Notes: generated by a model from the sequence alone, not told the origin. DNA of 64,000 nucleotides from Strigops habroptila (GCF_004027225.2 NC_044282.2:67250619-67314618); one strand, 5' to 3'. Shown: positions 24,901 through 38,220, numbered from the stretch's first letter. A program made the numbers and translations.

Positions 24901-27900
24901 CGTTTGGCAGCAATACTTTTGTAAAGTGTTGCCTTATAAGAAAAAAGAATGTTCTGAAATCACACATAACGAAATTGTACTTTGTCAAGAGAATATTTCT
25001 AAGTAGGAAATACCAAAACCATCAGCTTTGATCTTCAGGAAATGTCAGGAGACTAGAGTTCTTTGTTTGCAGCAAAAGAAATATGCTTTGTAGTCTGTCT
25101 TAATATTTGCTTTTTATGCAAGACCACCAAGTAAGTAGTCTTTCTGCATTGATGGGATAGCTGTGTTAAAGCAAGTCACTGCAGTTATCCATGTTTTTAA
25201 CAACATGTACCTAAGTGTAATGTGAGTGGGTGCTTTGAAGGAACACACTGATAGCATATGCACAGCTTTCCATTCCATAGTGTTTTCCTGGGGCAAAAAC
25301 TGGTTTTAGAGTTGCAAAGGGAGAGGAGTTGCTTTGAGTGCTCTTTTGAGTACGACAGGTAGTTGGTTTCCTTCTCCTTTATGACTTCAACCTTGTGAAA
25401 GTTGTCTTCTAACAAGAACATATTCTAACAAGTCAACATCTTAAATGAGTACTGCATTAGTAACCATAACATTTCCTTAAAGTTGTTGTTTTTTTTTCTA
25501 GATGAGGTTCCTTACTCATAAAATGTCATTTATCCAATAACTAAATGCTCTTCAGTGTTCTAGTCTTTATTTTGTATGCTCCTATTAAGATATACATGTC
25601 TTCTGGATAGAACTCCGGAACGTTTGGTACATGCTTAATAAAATGGCATAAATTGAAAGATTAAATGTTCTGTTAATTTTACTAGATTTCTCTAACATCT
25701 TAAACATTTAGGAAATAACTTTGTAACCCATAGTTCAGTTTCTTAATTTATTAACTTGAAAACACTGCTTTTGAAAGACTCAAGCTTGATGCACACCTCT
25801 CACTCCAGGGATGCTTCTTTCTATTGCCCTTCAGTGTCAGATTCTCTTTCTGAGATAGCCTGAAGCTTTACCACCTTGAAAGAAACTGCTCTTAGGAGGC
25901 AAAGTGCTCTGTGTGTGTTATATCTGGCTATGTTTGTCGTCAAGGTGCTTACTCTTTCATTACTCTCTTGTGTTCATTTTCTTGTCTGCTGCTTGTTTTT
26001 TGAAGTTAGAGGAATAGGGAATTAGAAATGAAAATAGATCCAAACCCGCCCCTCTTTTTCAAGGGCTGCATAGAAGGGGTGTGGTAGACCTGTTCTTTGC
26101 TGGCTGAGTGTGTATAAATCTTTCTCAGAACTGTCAAAGCAGGGCACGCTCAACCAGCCTTTGGGTTTGTATGTGCATTCTTCTAAATGCTTTGCTCTTT
26201 GCTTATGAAGGTAAGTATTTTTTCCTTTCACCTTAAGCTCATAAATCTGGCAGCTAAAAACCTGTATCTGTCTTTTTTTTGAGTCCTGTCTTCTAATAAG
26301 ACTTACAATTTAGACCTTAGAAATATGTTACATGCAGTTGTGACATAACTTCAGGTTTGAATTCTATGGTTTTATAACTACTGCTGGTAATTCATTACAT
26401 TTTCACTACCAGTTTCCTTAGCAGCTGAGAAAATAGCCCTTAAAACTGTCTTAAATGTTTCACTGGCCAATATGCAACTTCTGCTTGAGATAACTGCATT
26501 GATTCTGAAGAACTTCATAAGTTTTATTTGCATAACTTTTATTTGCATAATTTTTGGCATCATTAAGGGTAAGTACACAAATTCAGAGCTGCTGTAAAAG
26601 CGAAGTTGCAGTAAGTATGTTTGAGAAGGCAATTGTCATAAGACTTTATTGTTAAAATAGTTATTTAATTGTTGATTTTTATGTGAGTGTAATTTTGTTT
26701 TGATCAAACAAATAACATATTCCTGTGCAGTGAGGTTTTGTGGTGAAACTAATTAGCTTTGGAGCGCGATTTACAGCGTGATAGATGTGCTCTTACCACT
26801 CAAATCCCTTGTGCCCAAAAAAGAAGAATAAAAAACCCTCAAGCCAAATGCTTAATAAAAGGAAGAGGCTTTAGATTTTTGCAAGGAAGGAAAATGTTTG
26901 CTTAATATAATCAATACACTTCTCTGCTTCTATTTATTTTGATGGTTATTGTTGGACAACACGTAGGAGTGGAATAAGTACATATTTTCCAGGTAATGGT
27001 AAGATAAAATATGATGTTTCTAATAGTCTTGAGCATCTGAAGTAGGACATGTTTAAAGTACTTCATAGGTGACGTATAATTTGAGGAGTATCATCAACTG
27101 GCCCAAAGAATCCTGAAGCCCTGTGATAGAGAGCATACATCAAGATCCTTTTGTTTTTTTATTTTTGAAAGGAGATGGATATCTCCTAAAATACAATAGG
27201 TTGGCTAATCAACAGCTGTTAGGCCTTCTTTCCTTGGTGACTATGGTGCTACATGTATCTTACTATAGGAATAAATTAAATACAATCATAGAATGGTTTG
27301 GGTTGGAAGGGTCCTTAAGGATTGTCTGGTTCCAGCCACCCTGCCACAGACAGGGACACCTTCCACTAGACCAGGTTACTCAAAGTCCGGTCCAGCCTGG
27401 CCTTGAATACTGCCAGAGAGGGGGCATCCACAATTTCACAGAACATTAGTTGCTTCTGTATCCCTTTGAGAAGGTGGATTGTGTTTCAAATACTGAAAAT
27501 TCTTGCTAGAATTGCTAATAATAAGTAACCTCTATACATTCAGAAAACAAAGCAAGTAGTCTCTACAATGACTTGTTTTCATCTCATTTATTTTTAAATG
27601 GGAAAAAAAGTAGGCAGCCAGTCTGAATTTGGTGTAAGAAGTGATATTTCCTGAGAAATTGTCGTAGAAGACTGGTAAATGCAACCTTGCAATGATTTAC
27701 TTTACAGTAAAGTTCTTTACTGTGCGGGTGGTGAGACACTGGGACAGGTTGCCCAAAGAAATGGTAAATGCTCCATCCCTGGCAGTGTTCAAGGCCAGGT
27801 TGGACAGAGCCTTGAGCGACATGGTCTAGTGTGAGGTGTCCCTGCCCATGGCAGGGGGGTTGGAACTAGATGGTCTTAAAGTCCTTTCCAACACAGACTA

Positions 27901-30900
27901 TTCTATGATTTTTAGTGAAACCGTGTTTACTTACCCAATAGTTTGCAGAAATTAACAGAAGAGACCGGAACTGTAAGTCTGTCACCTGTGTAAATAGATC
28001 CAAGAGACATTCGATCTTTCATAAGTAGCTCATGAAAGAGTTTATCTGTAGCTTTCTTGCTGAGTTTCCTGAGTGAAAGATACCAGGCAAATGGAGATTT
28101 AAAGTATTAATACCTAAGTTTTTCTAATGCCTAAAAGGAGGTCTGAATGACCAGTATTGCTCACAATGCTTAAGTAATCATTTTGCAAAAGCTGTAACAA
28201 AAGCTTTTATTTCTTATAGCAGTAGCTGAAATGCTGAAATTAGTATTTACTGTTGCCTATAAAGTTCCTACGAGGTCGTTGTGAATTTAAAGGAAAGAAT
28301 GTCTGTGATCAATGAGGGAGCTGTTATGTAGCTCCCTCATAAATGTTTCTGGCTTTGTGTTTCTAAATGCCGCTGTAAAAAGTGTAAATTAAAGCAGTAA
28401 TTACTCTGCAGTTCAAAGTTGTCATTCCTCTTGCTTGAGGCAAGCAGTTCACTTTTAAAATTTGTACACACTGAAGGTTATGTACTCTGGGAATTAGTGT
28501 GGTAAATTACTAGAGTATTTTGTGGATGTCTTTTGGAAAATAATTTATTAAAATAGCTCATATTTCTTGCTTTTAAATATTATGCTTGGAAAAAAGGTGC
28601 CCTTAAAAGAAATCATAGGGGAAAAAGTAGATTTGCTATACCAGTATGTTCACTTTGACAGAATTCTTTGTAGTATGTTTTGATCTGTCACCTGAGTTTC
28701 TCCTGAAGTCCTAATGTGTTTTTCTGTGTTCTTTTTAACATCACTTGCAGAAGTTTTTATAAAGCAAACGCTTCTGTAAGTGATGTTTATAGCTGCTTTG
28801 TCTGGTATGGTGTGCAATCAAAGCTATTGTCTAGAAGCGGAAGAATTGTTCTTTCAGTGATGTGTATATTTGTATTCAGTACTTGCTCACCTTGGATTCA
28901 GCTGCGTAAATGTGGTAGAGCAAAAAGTTGTGGATGCTGGTAATGTGCTGTCATCACCGACACTGGTGTGACTCAACTGCATACAGATTTGTTATGTTGT
29001 ATGATACATCATTGTAATTTGATATTTCAAATGTCATGGTAGCCAAGGCAAACTTGACAGCATAATCAATGTAATGTCCAGCAGGCTGCTCCATCTAGAG
29101 TAATATTCTGTCATTTTAAGTATTCAGGTTGGTATTAACTCCCATACAGAACAGAAATAATAGAGCCTGAGCTAAGAGGCAATCACTCGAGGGTGTGGGG
29201 AGGCTTTAAATACGGCACTTGTTCATCTGCTGTGCATTGGCTCTTCCAGCTTGAGTTAAGACTTCACTCGTGTTTTCCATAGCACTTCAATAGCTCCAGA
29301 GGGAGTTGTGACTCAGCAAGTTGGCCACTGAGTAAGATTCATGCTATTAAGACTACATCAGTTGATTGTGTATGTGTTGGGGGTCTGAAACTTAAAGCTG
29401 ATGGCAAATAGGAAAATCTGTGATTTACCCTCTTTTGCAACATATGCTGAGACAAAACTTTTCTTCTGTTATCCTGAAAGTAGGTCTTACATTCTGCATA
29501 AAGTTAAACATTAAGAGCTCCTCTTCGTGTAACCACAGAAAAATGAGTTGTCACTGATTCAGTAACACCTTTCTTATCTTCACTTCTTGTGTTTAAATGG
29601 AACGGTCAGTTTTCGATATTTGGTTTTTTGCAGGAAGAATCCCATTCACTTTCAGCAGTTCAGTCACCCTAATGATGATGACTATTATGAAACAGAGATT
29701 GTAGCTCAGGATAACAACGATAACCGGCCTGAATGTCCATATGGAACAGCTTGTTACAGGTAAGAAATGCTGTATAAAATGGCTTATCTTGTTTTACAGG
29801 CTAAGAATGTTCTCCCCTGGAGCTGCAAAATGACAATAGAATAAAGAGTAATTCTTGATGTTAAATCTTGACTGTAGCCTTCTGAAATTTACTGCAGACA
29901 GACTGCTGCCTATAAAGCACCAAAGTCTGGGTGAGCTGGTGAACATGGAAACTTGACTTTTAGAAACTATTCAGTGACCTAAAGATCAACACTTTTTCAC
30001 TTGTCAACATCTAGTAAACTGTTCTTCTTTTATATAATCAATAATTTATCGTTATATGTTCTTGATATGTAACTTATAGTTTAAATTTTGATAAAGTATT
30101 GAGATTTTATACAAAAACTCTATTTTAATCAATATTTGATTTGTTAGCATAATTTAGTCACAGCAATAAAATGCAGTTTATGGCTTACTGCTGTTTCTGT
30201 TAAACACTACAGATTTTCCTCAAAAGATTGTTTTATTCCATTTGTTTCCAAATATCTAGGGTTTACACTTTTATTTAGCAGAGTTTAATGACTGCTGTGT
30301 AATTGATGCAATGGACAAAAGGATATATTTTGAGGCAACAGCACTTCCGTGGGGGTATATTGAAACTAAGAGTTGCTGTGAATAAAGATTGTGCCTGAGC
30401 AGAAACGTTTTCTCCTGTGTCTCCCGGAGAGTGTGGTGATCCTGAAGAGTGTGTTCTCTCTGAAATGTAGCAAAAGAGGGTAACTTTTGAGAAAAAGCCA
30501 TGTTATATTCAGCTAACGCAGAGAAAGTATTTCTCTTCTGAAAAGCATCTATGAGATTAATTTCTCAACTTGGGATGAGAAATCTGGCTTTATACCAGTA
30601 ATGAAATCACCAACATCCTTTTCAGGAATACAAGAGATGCTTTGTCCAAAACCAAAACTGTTTCCTTCCAGATAGGACCACCTCTGTGTTGTATTAATTG
30701 ATCATTTCTTAATCTGTGTTTCATTCTTTGGTGGGTAGAGGCAAGGAGGCACCCACGAAGCAATGATAATTCTTTCAACAAAAGAACAGATGTAATTTGA
30801 AGGGGTTTTGTGTTACATTTGTTGTCTTTATCTGTTGGCTACTACTTGAAGGGAGCATAATTGAATGATCAAGACGTTGTGCCTTGGGTTGGTATTGAAT

Positions 30901-33900
30901 GGTCTAATGCTGATGATAGTTGTAAACCACTGAAATAGGCAATTCTTCTTGTTTCAGTACAGTGTATTTAGAGGAAGGTGTACTTCCATTTTTTTTTTAT
31001 TCAGATAAACATCACTTATAATGCACACATAATCTAAGAGACAGCAGTAGCTATAAAATCGTAAATCAAGTTGAAGTATGTGAATTTGTCACAAGTTATT
31101 TGAGATAAAACCAGGTTTTTCTACTGAGGAGTCACTATGCTCTGTTTTTAAAAAATAAGAGAATGTAAATAAGCAACTAGTTCTAGAGGCAGTCGTCACA
31201 GCAAGGGTATTTTGTAAAATATACAAAAAATTTCTGCAGTTGCAGAAATTAATCTCAACTTACAAGCATGTCACATGGATCAGTTCTTATCTCACTGAAC
31301 AAATGCATCTAATTTTACAACTTTGGAGACTATCTCATATCTTGGTTTTCATCAGCCATCTATTTTTTTTAATGCTGTAACAAGAGGAACGCTTTCTTAA
31401 CCTGGTTTTTTTTTTTCACTCTACAGTCTATAAGCTGAGACACTGCAGTAGGGCACTGATCACAGAATTTTATTTTAAAAAGTAATGAAAATGATCCATA
31501 AAACACCAAGGAGTTTTGGACCAAAATACTAAGGAGTTTTGGTCTTGTTAAGTGTGGAACAATGCAGTGAATCAAGCTTGTATGGTTTTCTTCTTTGCAG
31601 GAAGAATCCTCAGCACAAGCTAGAATACAAGCACTCTGCACCTCCAGGTAAGAAAGTTTGTTCAGTATAGCTCAAAGTCAAGGGGAAAACCCCCAAACCC
31701 CAGCAACAGATACAAAAAAACCCTTGGAATAAAATGCTTTCATCTGCTGTAAGTGAATAACACTGCATTTGCAGCTTACTCTGTATTGCCCTGCACCCTT
31801 TCTTTTCTCAGTTGTGAGGTCTTGCCCTTGTCTGTGGTATGGAGGATTGCTTGGCCACTGCAGACTTGCACTCACTTTTACACGTTTTTCAACTGAAGTG
31901 AGGTAGGCTGGCTCAGACACAACTGACATAGTTTGGATGATTTGTATCTTAAGAATTGGCAAAAATGCCATGTGGCAAGTAGCTTTTTTCATGAGTTATA
32001 GGTTTTATTGAAAATTAAACACAGTATAGTGTGGTATTACCTGATGTCTGTATTCTGCTTCCTCCATTCAGAGCTGAAGTATTACAATGAAAAGAGGGAA
32101 TGTATCTAGGTGTTACTGAAGTATTTCTCAACATTTCAAGTGGATACTGCAGTAAATTATTTCTGTAGCTTTTCTCCCCATAGCAAAATATATACACATA
32201 AATATTTTATGCTTTATAAAGATTTATATCTTATGATTTTATACTTACTTTTTATTCTTATTTTTCTTTTGATAGGAAATACTCAGGTAACATACAATTT
32301 TTCAAGTCTTGTGATGCTTTAAAACAAACATTACAAGCATATCTGTCATTATTTTTTATTTAATTTATTTTTAAACAGTGGTTTTCTTACTGAGAGAACA
32401 AAGTTTTGCATATATGTTCTCTTGAGCCTTGGAGGGAATATAATTAAGAATTAATCTGAGTTTCTGTTAAAGAATTTTCTACTCCTTTTTTATATTCCAG
32501 TAATTAGACTTGTTGAAAAACACAGGGGAATATACTGTTTACATTTTGTCTGTTCTTAAAGAATTCAAAGAGATACTTTTCATTTTTTTGTGCTTTTTCT
32601 TGATTATTTGGACTTGGAGATCTTTTCCACTTGAAATCCCAATGCAATAAACAGTAGTTCAGAGCAGAACAGTTATGGAAATGTAATGATAAGGTATTTT
32701 ATTTTAAAGAATCTGGATTATGATATTACTAAGGAAAAATTGCATCTATGGAAGCAATGATGTAAAATACTTAAATGCTTTGATATGTCAATTTTCTGCT
32801 TAAAAAACCCCCTGAACCAGTATTGATGACATTTGTCTGCAGATGGCATGGCTCATAATTGTAAGAACAGTTCATCTGGGTTTTTTGGGCAGCAGAGTAG
32901 TTTTCATACTGTAGATACAGCAGAACCATTGCAGCATTAATTTTAATAGGTCAGTGTTCTGTTGTATCAAACTCGATAAATAACTCATATGCTAGGTTGT
33001 GCTCTGTCCTGACTAATAACTTTCTTTTCTTTAGTAACTGAAAGAGCAACCCGACAAAAAACTTCGAAAAATGGTGAGTATGTTCTAATGTTATAAACGG
33101 GAACATCAGCATGAGACACCACAGATTTGCATTGGTTTTCTGGCATTTAATAGTGCTGGAGGTGCGTGGTAATATTTACCTGAAGAGAAAGTAGTTGTTA
33201 TTTTAGTGAAACCCTGCCTGCTTTTTTACAAGAAAGAGTGTTGAAATTGAATTTGTGCCAGGCTTCCTGGATGAGCATACCTGTACTTCCCTAGAAGCAG
33301 ACAAGAAAACAAATGTTTTAAGGAGGCACGCATGTGGCTGAATCAATTCTTCCTTCCTTACACAGGGGTCGTAATAGGATGAAAGGAATCCAGTATTTCA
33401 TTGCCCCATAAAGATTGATTCCTCTTGAAACATTGAGATATTCCTTCTGCATTGCACTGAACTTTAAATAACTTTCAAGTGATATTTGTGCATGTGGTCA
33501 TGAGCTTTTCATATACTTACTGTGAGCTAAGATACTGGCTTGTTAGGACTAAAATGTAGAAGAAGGTTAATGCCTTTGAGTTGAGGGCAGCTTTCATGCT
33601 AAACTACAGATGTGTCCTTAGTTTCTTCTTGTTAGTGAGGATTATTAGTAGCACAGGCAAGCTGTAGTCTCGATAATGTAAATTGTAATGCTGTGGATGA
33701 GTATCTCCCCATTTACCACTGGCGCACCTAAGGTTGCTTTGCTGCTGCCAACGGTGTTCACTTACGTGTTGCAGGTGCATAAATTCCAGTTTTAAATATC
33801 CTTTAGGTCTGTTTCTAGGCTTCTTTTGTGTCTCAGCTTCCAAATGTGAAGCTTCCTATCTTTCTAAAGTAATTTAAGAGTGAGCTTTTAGAGCAGTCTG

Positions 33901-36900
33901 AAAGTCTGATGATATGCCATCTTCATGTTCACTGGCCTGAACAGCGCATGAGGAAGTGGAATGGCTGCATCTCAAATGGAAATGGGAACTGGCTTGTCTT
34001 TCTTGAGGTCATCAAGGTGTGGCTGGGCATTTCCTAAAGAAACCCTCAAATTAGAGATACCTGCTTTCTAGAGAAAATAAATAAAAGTGCAATAGCTGTA
34101 GTTAGTTTTTTAGGCAAAGTGTTTTTGCCTCCATTTCTGTTGTGGATGGATTTAAGAGGTTGCTTTTATACTTTCCACTGAGAAATTTCTTTCCCATCTC
34201 ATTTCCTTGTCATGTATATGTGCACTTTTGCCATCACTGAATGCTTGATATGATTGTATCTGTGAACTAGCACATTCTGAAGCTTGTTTGTTACCTGTAT
34301 GCTTTGCCACGTCCCATGATGCGAAGTACCAACCTCACCCTGATCACTGTTCCCTTGCAGAAATGTGTATTCCAGCATGGTGAGAATTGTTAATAGCATT
34401 GTAAGAACAGTGAGGGGTTAAGATTTTATAATGAGGCAAGATGGACTGTGTGCATGTCTGAAGTCTAATTTTAATCTTGAAGGTTTTAAATTGTAGCTGT
34501 GCCTTTCATAAGAACACCTTCCTTACCCAAATGATAGATCCTGTGTGTGCAGCTCATCGCAGGGTGTCAACCAAACGTGACTACATTGGCAAAGTGCTTC
34601 TCTTGTAAGCATGTAAAACTTTACATGGAAGTGAAATTCAGTTTGTCAAATTCAACTCCTCATACTAAGTAAGAACCAGAGAAGAACTGATATTCTGCAC
34701 ACAGGGGAAAGAAGGGAATTTATTAAAGTGCTGATCACGTTTACTGGTTGGATTTTTTTTTTCTCCCAACCGGTCTTGTTGACCGGTTTCTTAGCTCTCT
34801 TGAGGACAAAGCTTTTAAAAGGTTGTGCTCAGCACCATCATGTCTGAGGCAGTCACACCAAGCCATGCAAGGTCACAGACAGTCAGGGCTCCATTAACCT
34901 TTATTTCATGCTGTTTGCAACAACTGCTCTATTAAGTACACTATTCTGTGCAAGTGTATTTAAACTCCACCAGCCAAGAAAAGAAAGGTACTGTCTACCT
35001 GGCATTTGACATGGTTGGGTTTTAACCTATTTAGTCTAATTGCTACCAGAGGGATTACAGATTGCCTGTAGAGACTGTGGTCTGTGTTCTGAGAAATCAT
35101 AGAAGGCTAATTACTGGGGGAATAGTTGTAAGGGAGGAAGAAAAGAAAAAGGTCAGTTACGCTGTATTAAATTGTCACTACTGAATGACTTCACTTGCAC
35201 TGCTGCTACTTAGCTGATTGACCTGCTGCAGCTATGGAGGATTCTCCTACACACTTTGTAGGTTTTCTAACAAGTTGATAAGCTCACTTGCAAATACAAC
35301 TCTTTGAAATTTGGCAGGCTTTTTCTCCCCACATGAAGGAGATGCTTTCAGAGAAAGCTTCAAGGTCATCTTTATAAATACAGTAATAGGGAAAAGGCAG
35401 AGTTGTGCCTAATGAGCAGCTTTAGGGGCAGTGGGGCTGAATTCAACTATAGTGGAAAGAGGTGGAGTGGGAAGACATGGAAAGAAGTGCATCATTCACT
35501 GCTGAAATCTGTTGATGTACAGGGATGAGAAACATCATATGCTCCTTATACATTTGTAGGAAAAATATGGAAGTAGTCTTTTGCCAGAATTCCTACTTCT
35601 GTTATAAAATACCACCCACAGTGCTGTGAAAGTGAAGAGCTTTGCTTTGCTGAGGAGGTCTTGGGCTTATTATTCTCGTGAATTTAGTTTGAGAAGAGGG
35701 ATTTTGTTCTTATTGTATTTAGCATCTTTGTTTTGACCTCTTCCCTCCAAGACATAATTAATTCTGCAGGACCACAGTCTGCAGTTCTTGTAAGAAACTC
35801 TGCTGGTATGGGTAAGCATAGGCGTGATTAATTTCCCCTCAAGTCAGGTAAACAATAAGCTAGCAAGCGTAACAGTGGATTACAGCTAAAATTGATAGTT
35901 GGCATTTTCAGGATCTTGAGCTAGGTGGTGCAGAGTCAGTCCTTGCAAGAATATCAGTTGCCAGCCATAGGATATTTCTCAGTTACATTATTGGCTGTGT
36001 CACATGGCTGACATTATTCTAGGAGGTCTTTCAGTGCCTCTGTAGACAATTCACCCATAAAATTGTGTATCTTTGAGAAACTTGACTAGTGCTTTTGATA
36101 ACTTTGGGTGAGAGTTGCTATAGAGTATAAGGTCTTAATCAGTCTGTAAGATAAGTCTGGAATAGTAACACTCCCACTAGTAGAAAAATATAACTGGTAG
36201 AGCATGTGATTTGAGTGTCTAAGGTGCTGGTGTTCTTGTTTGTGCATGATACACATAGCTTGAGTGCCTGGAGCTCTGACCTGAGGTTTCAAGAGGTTGC
36301 TAAGAAATGCTTATGGTTAATATAAACATTGATGATTTGGACTGGGGTCTGTAGCTAAGTTAAAAAAACCAAACATGTTTATAGTTTCATATGAATGATA
36401 AGAACTGCTCAACAGATAACCTGTCAGTGAGCTCATACAGATAATTTATCTCTAGATGAGATAAGAATGCAAAAATGGGAGGCTGGGAAGAAGAGGAATG
36501 ACAATCGTTTTACTCAGAGGTATGACTTAAGGGCAGAATAACATTATTGCAGTATTAACAGACTTTGGCCAGTTAGGAATTGTGGTCATGTAAGAAAAAG
36601 GGAGATAGCATAGGCTTGTAAAGCAAGGGTTATGCACTCCTACCAAAATCAGGAAGCAGTGGAAATAAACTTGTTAAAGGTTCACAGCTACTGATGAACA
36701 AGGGAAGGCAATGCGGCTATGGCAGCAGCTTTTTATAGACACTGACGAGTTAGATAAATAAGACTTCTTCAAATAGCAGAATTACCCTGCCTTGGGGAAT
36801 GGGTTTAAATGTGCCAACGTATTTGAGCAGTTAAAAGAATACTTCAAGACAAGCTGTCTGAAGAGTTTAGGAACATGCTGGAACAGTATCCATTTCTTGT

Positions 36901-37932
36901 AAACAGAGGTTTCTGAGTCTTTGATGGTGTCAATACAGAGTATTGTGAAATTCTGTGAAGAGAGAAGCCGATTTGAGCACAAAATGTAAGTTGTGAAGAA
37001 GCTGGATGGACAACAGCTTAGAAAGCAGTGTGATAGAATAGACTGGACTGCAAAATAGGTTGCACCCAGCTCAGGAAAAAGTGTTCTGCTTTTGTTGTTT
37101 CCTTAACCCGTGTTCAGAAGGGAAGCACAGACTATCCAGCAGGGATCCAAGTTGAGAACATAGGAGGCGAGTGATGTAGCAGATTCCCTTATCTCACCTG
37201 AAGCTCAGGAAAGAAGTGAATGCGAGTTAAAAGCTATGCCAGAGTAAGAGTGTAAAATAGCCCTAAGTAAGTGTGGATGGATGAAGGAAGAAAGTCTCGG
37301 GTCAAAATAAATGGCAAGGTAGATGAATTGTTTAGGTACAGAAGTGGCAGGAAGACAACTAGGAAAATTGTGTGCGCCACTCATTGAGAAAAGGAAAGTG
37401 ATCAGAAGACATTATCTGATGCTGGTTTTCTCTGATATCAGAAGATGTTATCAAGAGGCCTGATACTATTTTCCAAGTGCTGGAAGAAAAGCCAGTAAGG
37501 AAAACTTTAAGTGATCAGATGGGTAAGTGCTGCAGTAGGGGTCGGAGAGCAATGGTACAGTTTTTCATGAGAATCTTGAAAATCAAACCCAAAATTATCA
37601 GCATTGGGTGGAGTGCTTTAGTTGATTCTTTCTCCTGTTGAGGAGAGAGACTAACTATATGATCTCTGGAACGTCTGTAGCTCTGTATTTATGATACATG
37701 AGTATGTGACATTTTTGTCCTTACAGGAAAAAGGGCTGTGGAGAAAGACGGTGCCAGTGATGATGAACCAAATGAATATGACCTTGATGACAGCTTTATA
37801 GATGATGAGGAAGAGGAGTGTGAACCTACTGATGAAGACTCTGACTGGGAACCAAGTTCAGAAGACAAGGATAATGAAGATGTTGAAACACTTTTGCAAG
37901 AAGCACATAGATTTGTTAAGACCAAAAAGTAG
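15894..37932 (+). CDS. APLF: Aprataxin and PNKP-like factor, form without FHA exons (eight coding exons)
   Basis: APLF is a nuclear scaffold of non-homologous end joining. It binds Ku, poly(ADP-ribose) and histones. Joining 15894-15926, 17372-17498, 20254-20432, 23150-23538, 29634-29759, 31601-31647, 33035-33073 and 37727-37932 gives 1146 bases with every phase compatible: 381 residues plus stop. Seen in it: the Ku-binding motif RKRVLPSWML (residues 28-37); a low-complexity hydrophilic linker; PBZ finger 1 with C235, C241, H248, H254; PBZ finger 2 with C277, C283, H290, H296; and an acidic histone-binding tail with NEYDLDDSFIDDEEEE (329-344) and PTDEDSDWEP (347-356). Human APLF is 511 residues and begins with a phosphothreonine-binding FHA domain that recruits it to XRCC1/XRCC4. 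No FHA-coding exon is visible here. The start is an ATG in a good context with an in-frame TGA 21 bases upstream. Confidence 0.94.
17372..17498 (+). CDS. APLF: APLF exon carrying the Ku-binding motif
   Basis: The acceptor TTGTTTCAG ends at 17371; the donor is GCAG|GTAGGT. Phase 0 in, phase 1 out. It encodes the conserved basic/hydrophobic RKRVLPSWMLEKD, corresponding to the APLF Ku80-binding motif of mammals. Confidence 0.9.
19944..20037. repeat. 47-bp tandem duplication in an APLF intron
   Basis: Two adjacent 47-base copies (19944-19990 and 19991-20037) share CAGTCCAAAA..ATCCTTT and TTTATT.TTTTC.TCCAAAT with only a few substitutions. Confidence 0.9.
20254..20432 (+). CDS. APLF: APLF linker exon
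   Basis: The acceptor TTTCTTTTAAG ends at 20253; the donor is CTCAG|GTAATT. Phase 1 in, phase 0 out. About 60 residues rich in Lys, Glu and Gln with no domain (contains EETIEDFEGEEADQKKR); this matches the unstructured middle of APLF. Confidence 0.85.
22996..23053 (+). mobile_element. CR1 LINE terminal tip just upstream of an APLF exon
   Basis: It contains GGACCGATGATCTTTCAAGG, TCCTTTCCAACCTAGG and the terminus GTTCTATGATTCT. Only about 55 bp survive. It ends 97 bases before the 23150 exon. Confidence 0.8.
23150..23538 (+). CDS. APLF: APLF large linker exon and first half of PBZ1
   Basis: The acceptor TTGTTCCACAG ends at 23149, giving phase 0. It runs 129 codons to the first PBZ half, RKRTPCMYGSGCYR, split by the donor TACAG|GTAAAG (phase 2). 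The frame is also open from 23048, so an upstream in-phase acceptor (after GATGAG, 23069) could extend the exon by 27 codons of acidic, protein-like sequence. Confidence 0.88.
27284..27446 (-). mobile_element. CR1 LINE 3' tail, reverse orientation, APLF intron
   Basis: It begins CATAGAATGGTTTGGGTTGG and runs through the CR1 3' UTR into the reverse complement of the C-terminal ORF region (ending GGGGGCATCCACAATTTC). Confidence 0.92.
27706..27911 (+). mobile_element. CR1 LINE 3' tail, forward orientation, APLF intron
   Basis: It contains TTCTTTACTGTGCGGGTGGT, CATCCCTGGCAGTGTTCAAG and GAGGTGTCCCTGCCCATGGC, and ends CTATTCTATGATTTT. About 260 bp from the reverse copy, so the two can pair in the pre-mRNA. 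Confidence 0.93.
28312..28340. repeat. Perfect 11-bp hairpin in an APLF intron
   Basis: ATGAGGGAGCT (28312-28322) is repeated in inverted form as AGCTCCCTCAT (28330-28340) around a 7-base loop. It is not part of a recognised element. Confidence 0.85.
29634..29759 (+). CDS. APLF: APLF exon: second half of PBZ1, first half of PBZ2
   Basis: The acceptor TTTTTTGCAG ends at 29633; the donor is TACAG|GTAAGA. It reads KNPIHFQQFSHP, completing zinc finger 1, then an acidic spacer, then ECPYGTACYR of finger 2. Phase 2 in and out. Confidence 0.95.
31601..31647 (+). CDS. APLF: APLF exon: second half of PBZ2
   Basis: The acceptor TTCTTTGCAG ends at 31600; the donor is CCAG|GTAAGA. It reads KNPQHKLEYKHSAPP, providing the two histidine zinc ligands of finger 2. 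Phase 2 in, phase 1 out. Confidence 0.94.
33035..33073 (+). CDS. APLF: APLF 39-base exon
   Basis: The acceptor TTTTCTTTAG ends at 33034; the donor is AATG|GTGAGT. Phase 1 in and out; it encodes TERATRQKTSKN, a basic linker between PBZ2 and the acidic tail. Confidence 0.82.
34768..34788. repeat. Short perfect inverted repeat (8-bp arms)
   Basis: AACCGGTC and GACCGGTT flank a 5-base loop in the last large APLF intron. The CpG-containing arms are unusual for the surrounding AT-rich intron. Confidence 0.7.
37727..37932 (+). CDS. APLF: APLF last coding exon: acidic histone-binding tail
   Basis: The acceptor TTGTCCTTACAG ends at 37726. It encodes NEYDLDDSFIDDEEEE and TDEDSDWEP, nearly the same as the human acidic domain that binds H2A-H2B, and ends FVKTKK before TAG at 37930-37932. 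Confidence 0.95.
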
Positions 37933-38220
37933 CTGCACGGAACAACATTACACATCTGATCTGGTTGTGTTAAAACATAGATGTGCAAGGAGAGGAACTG
38001 CTTTGAAAACTGATTTTTCCTCAGTGATGTAGGCACTACAGAAAGATTTTAATGGGGGCAAAGGGATTCAGCAAAGCCTTTCATTTCCATATGTATTATT
38101 TTGGTGTTTTTTTCTGTGTTGTTAAGTGGTGGAGCCAGAGGACTGAGCTCTGAAAGTTTGTTTTATTTTTTCCCCCCTCATTTATTTGTTTTGCAACACC
38201 ATTGGTGTCTCATAGTTTGA

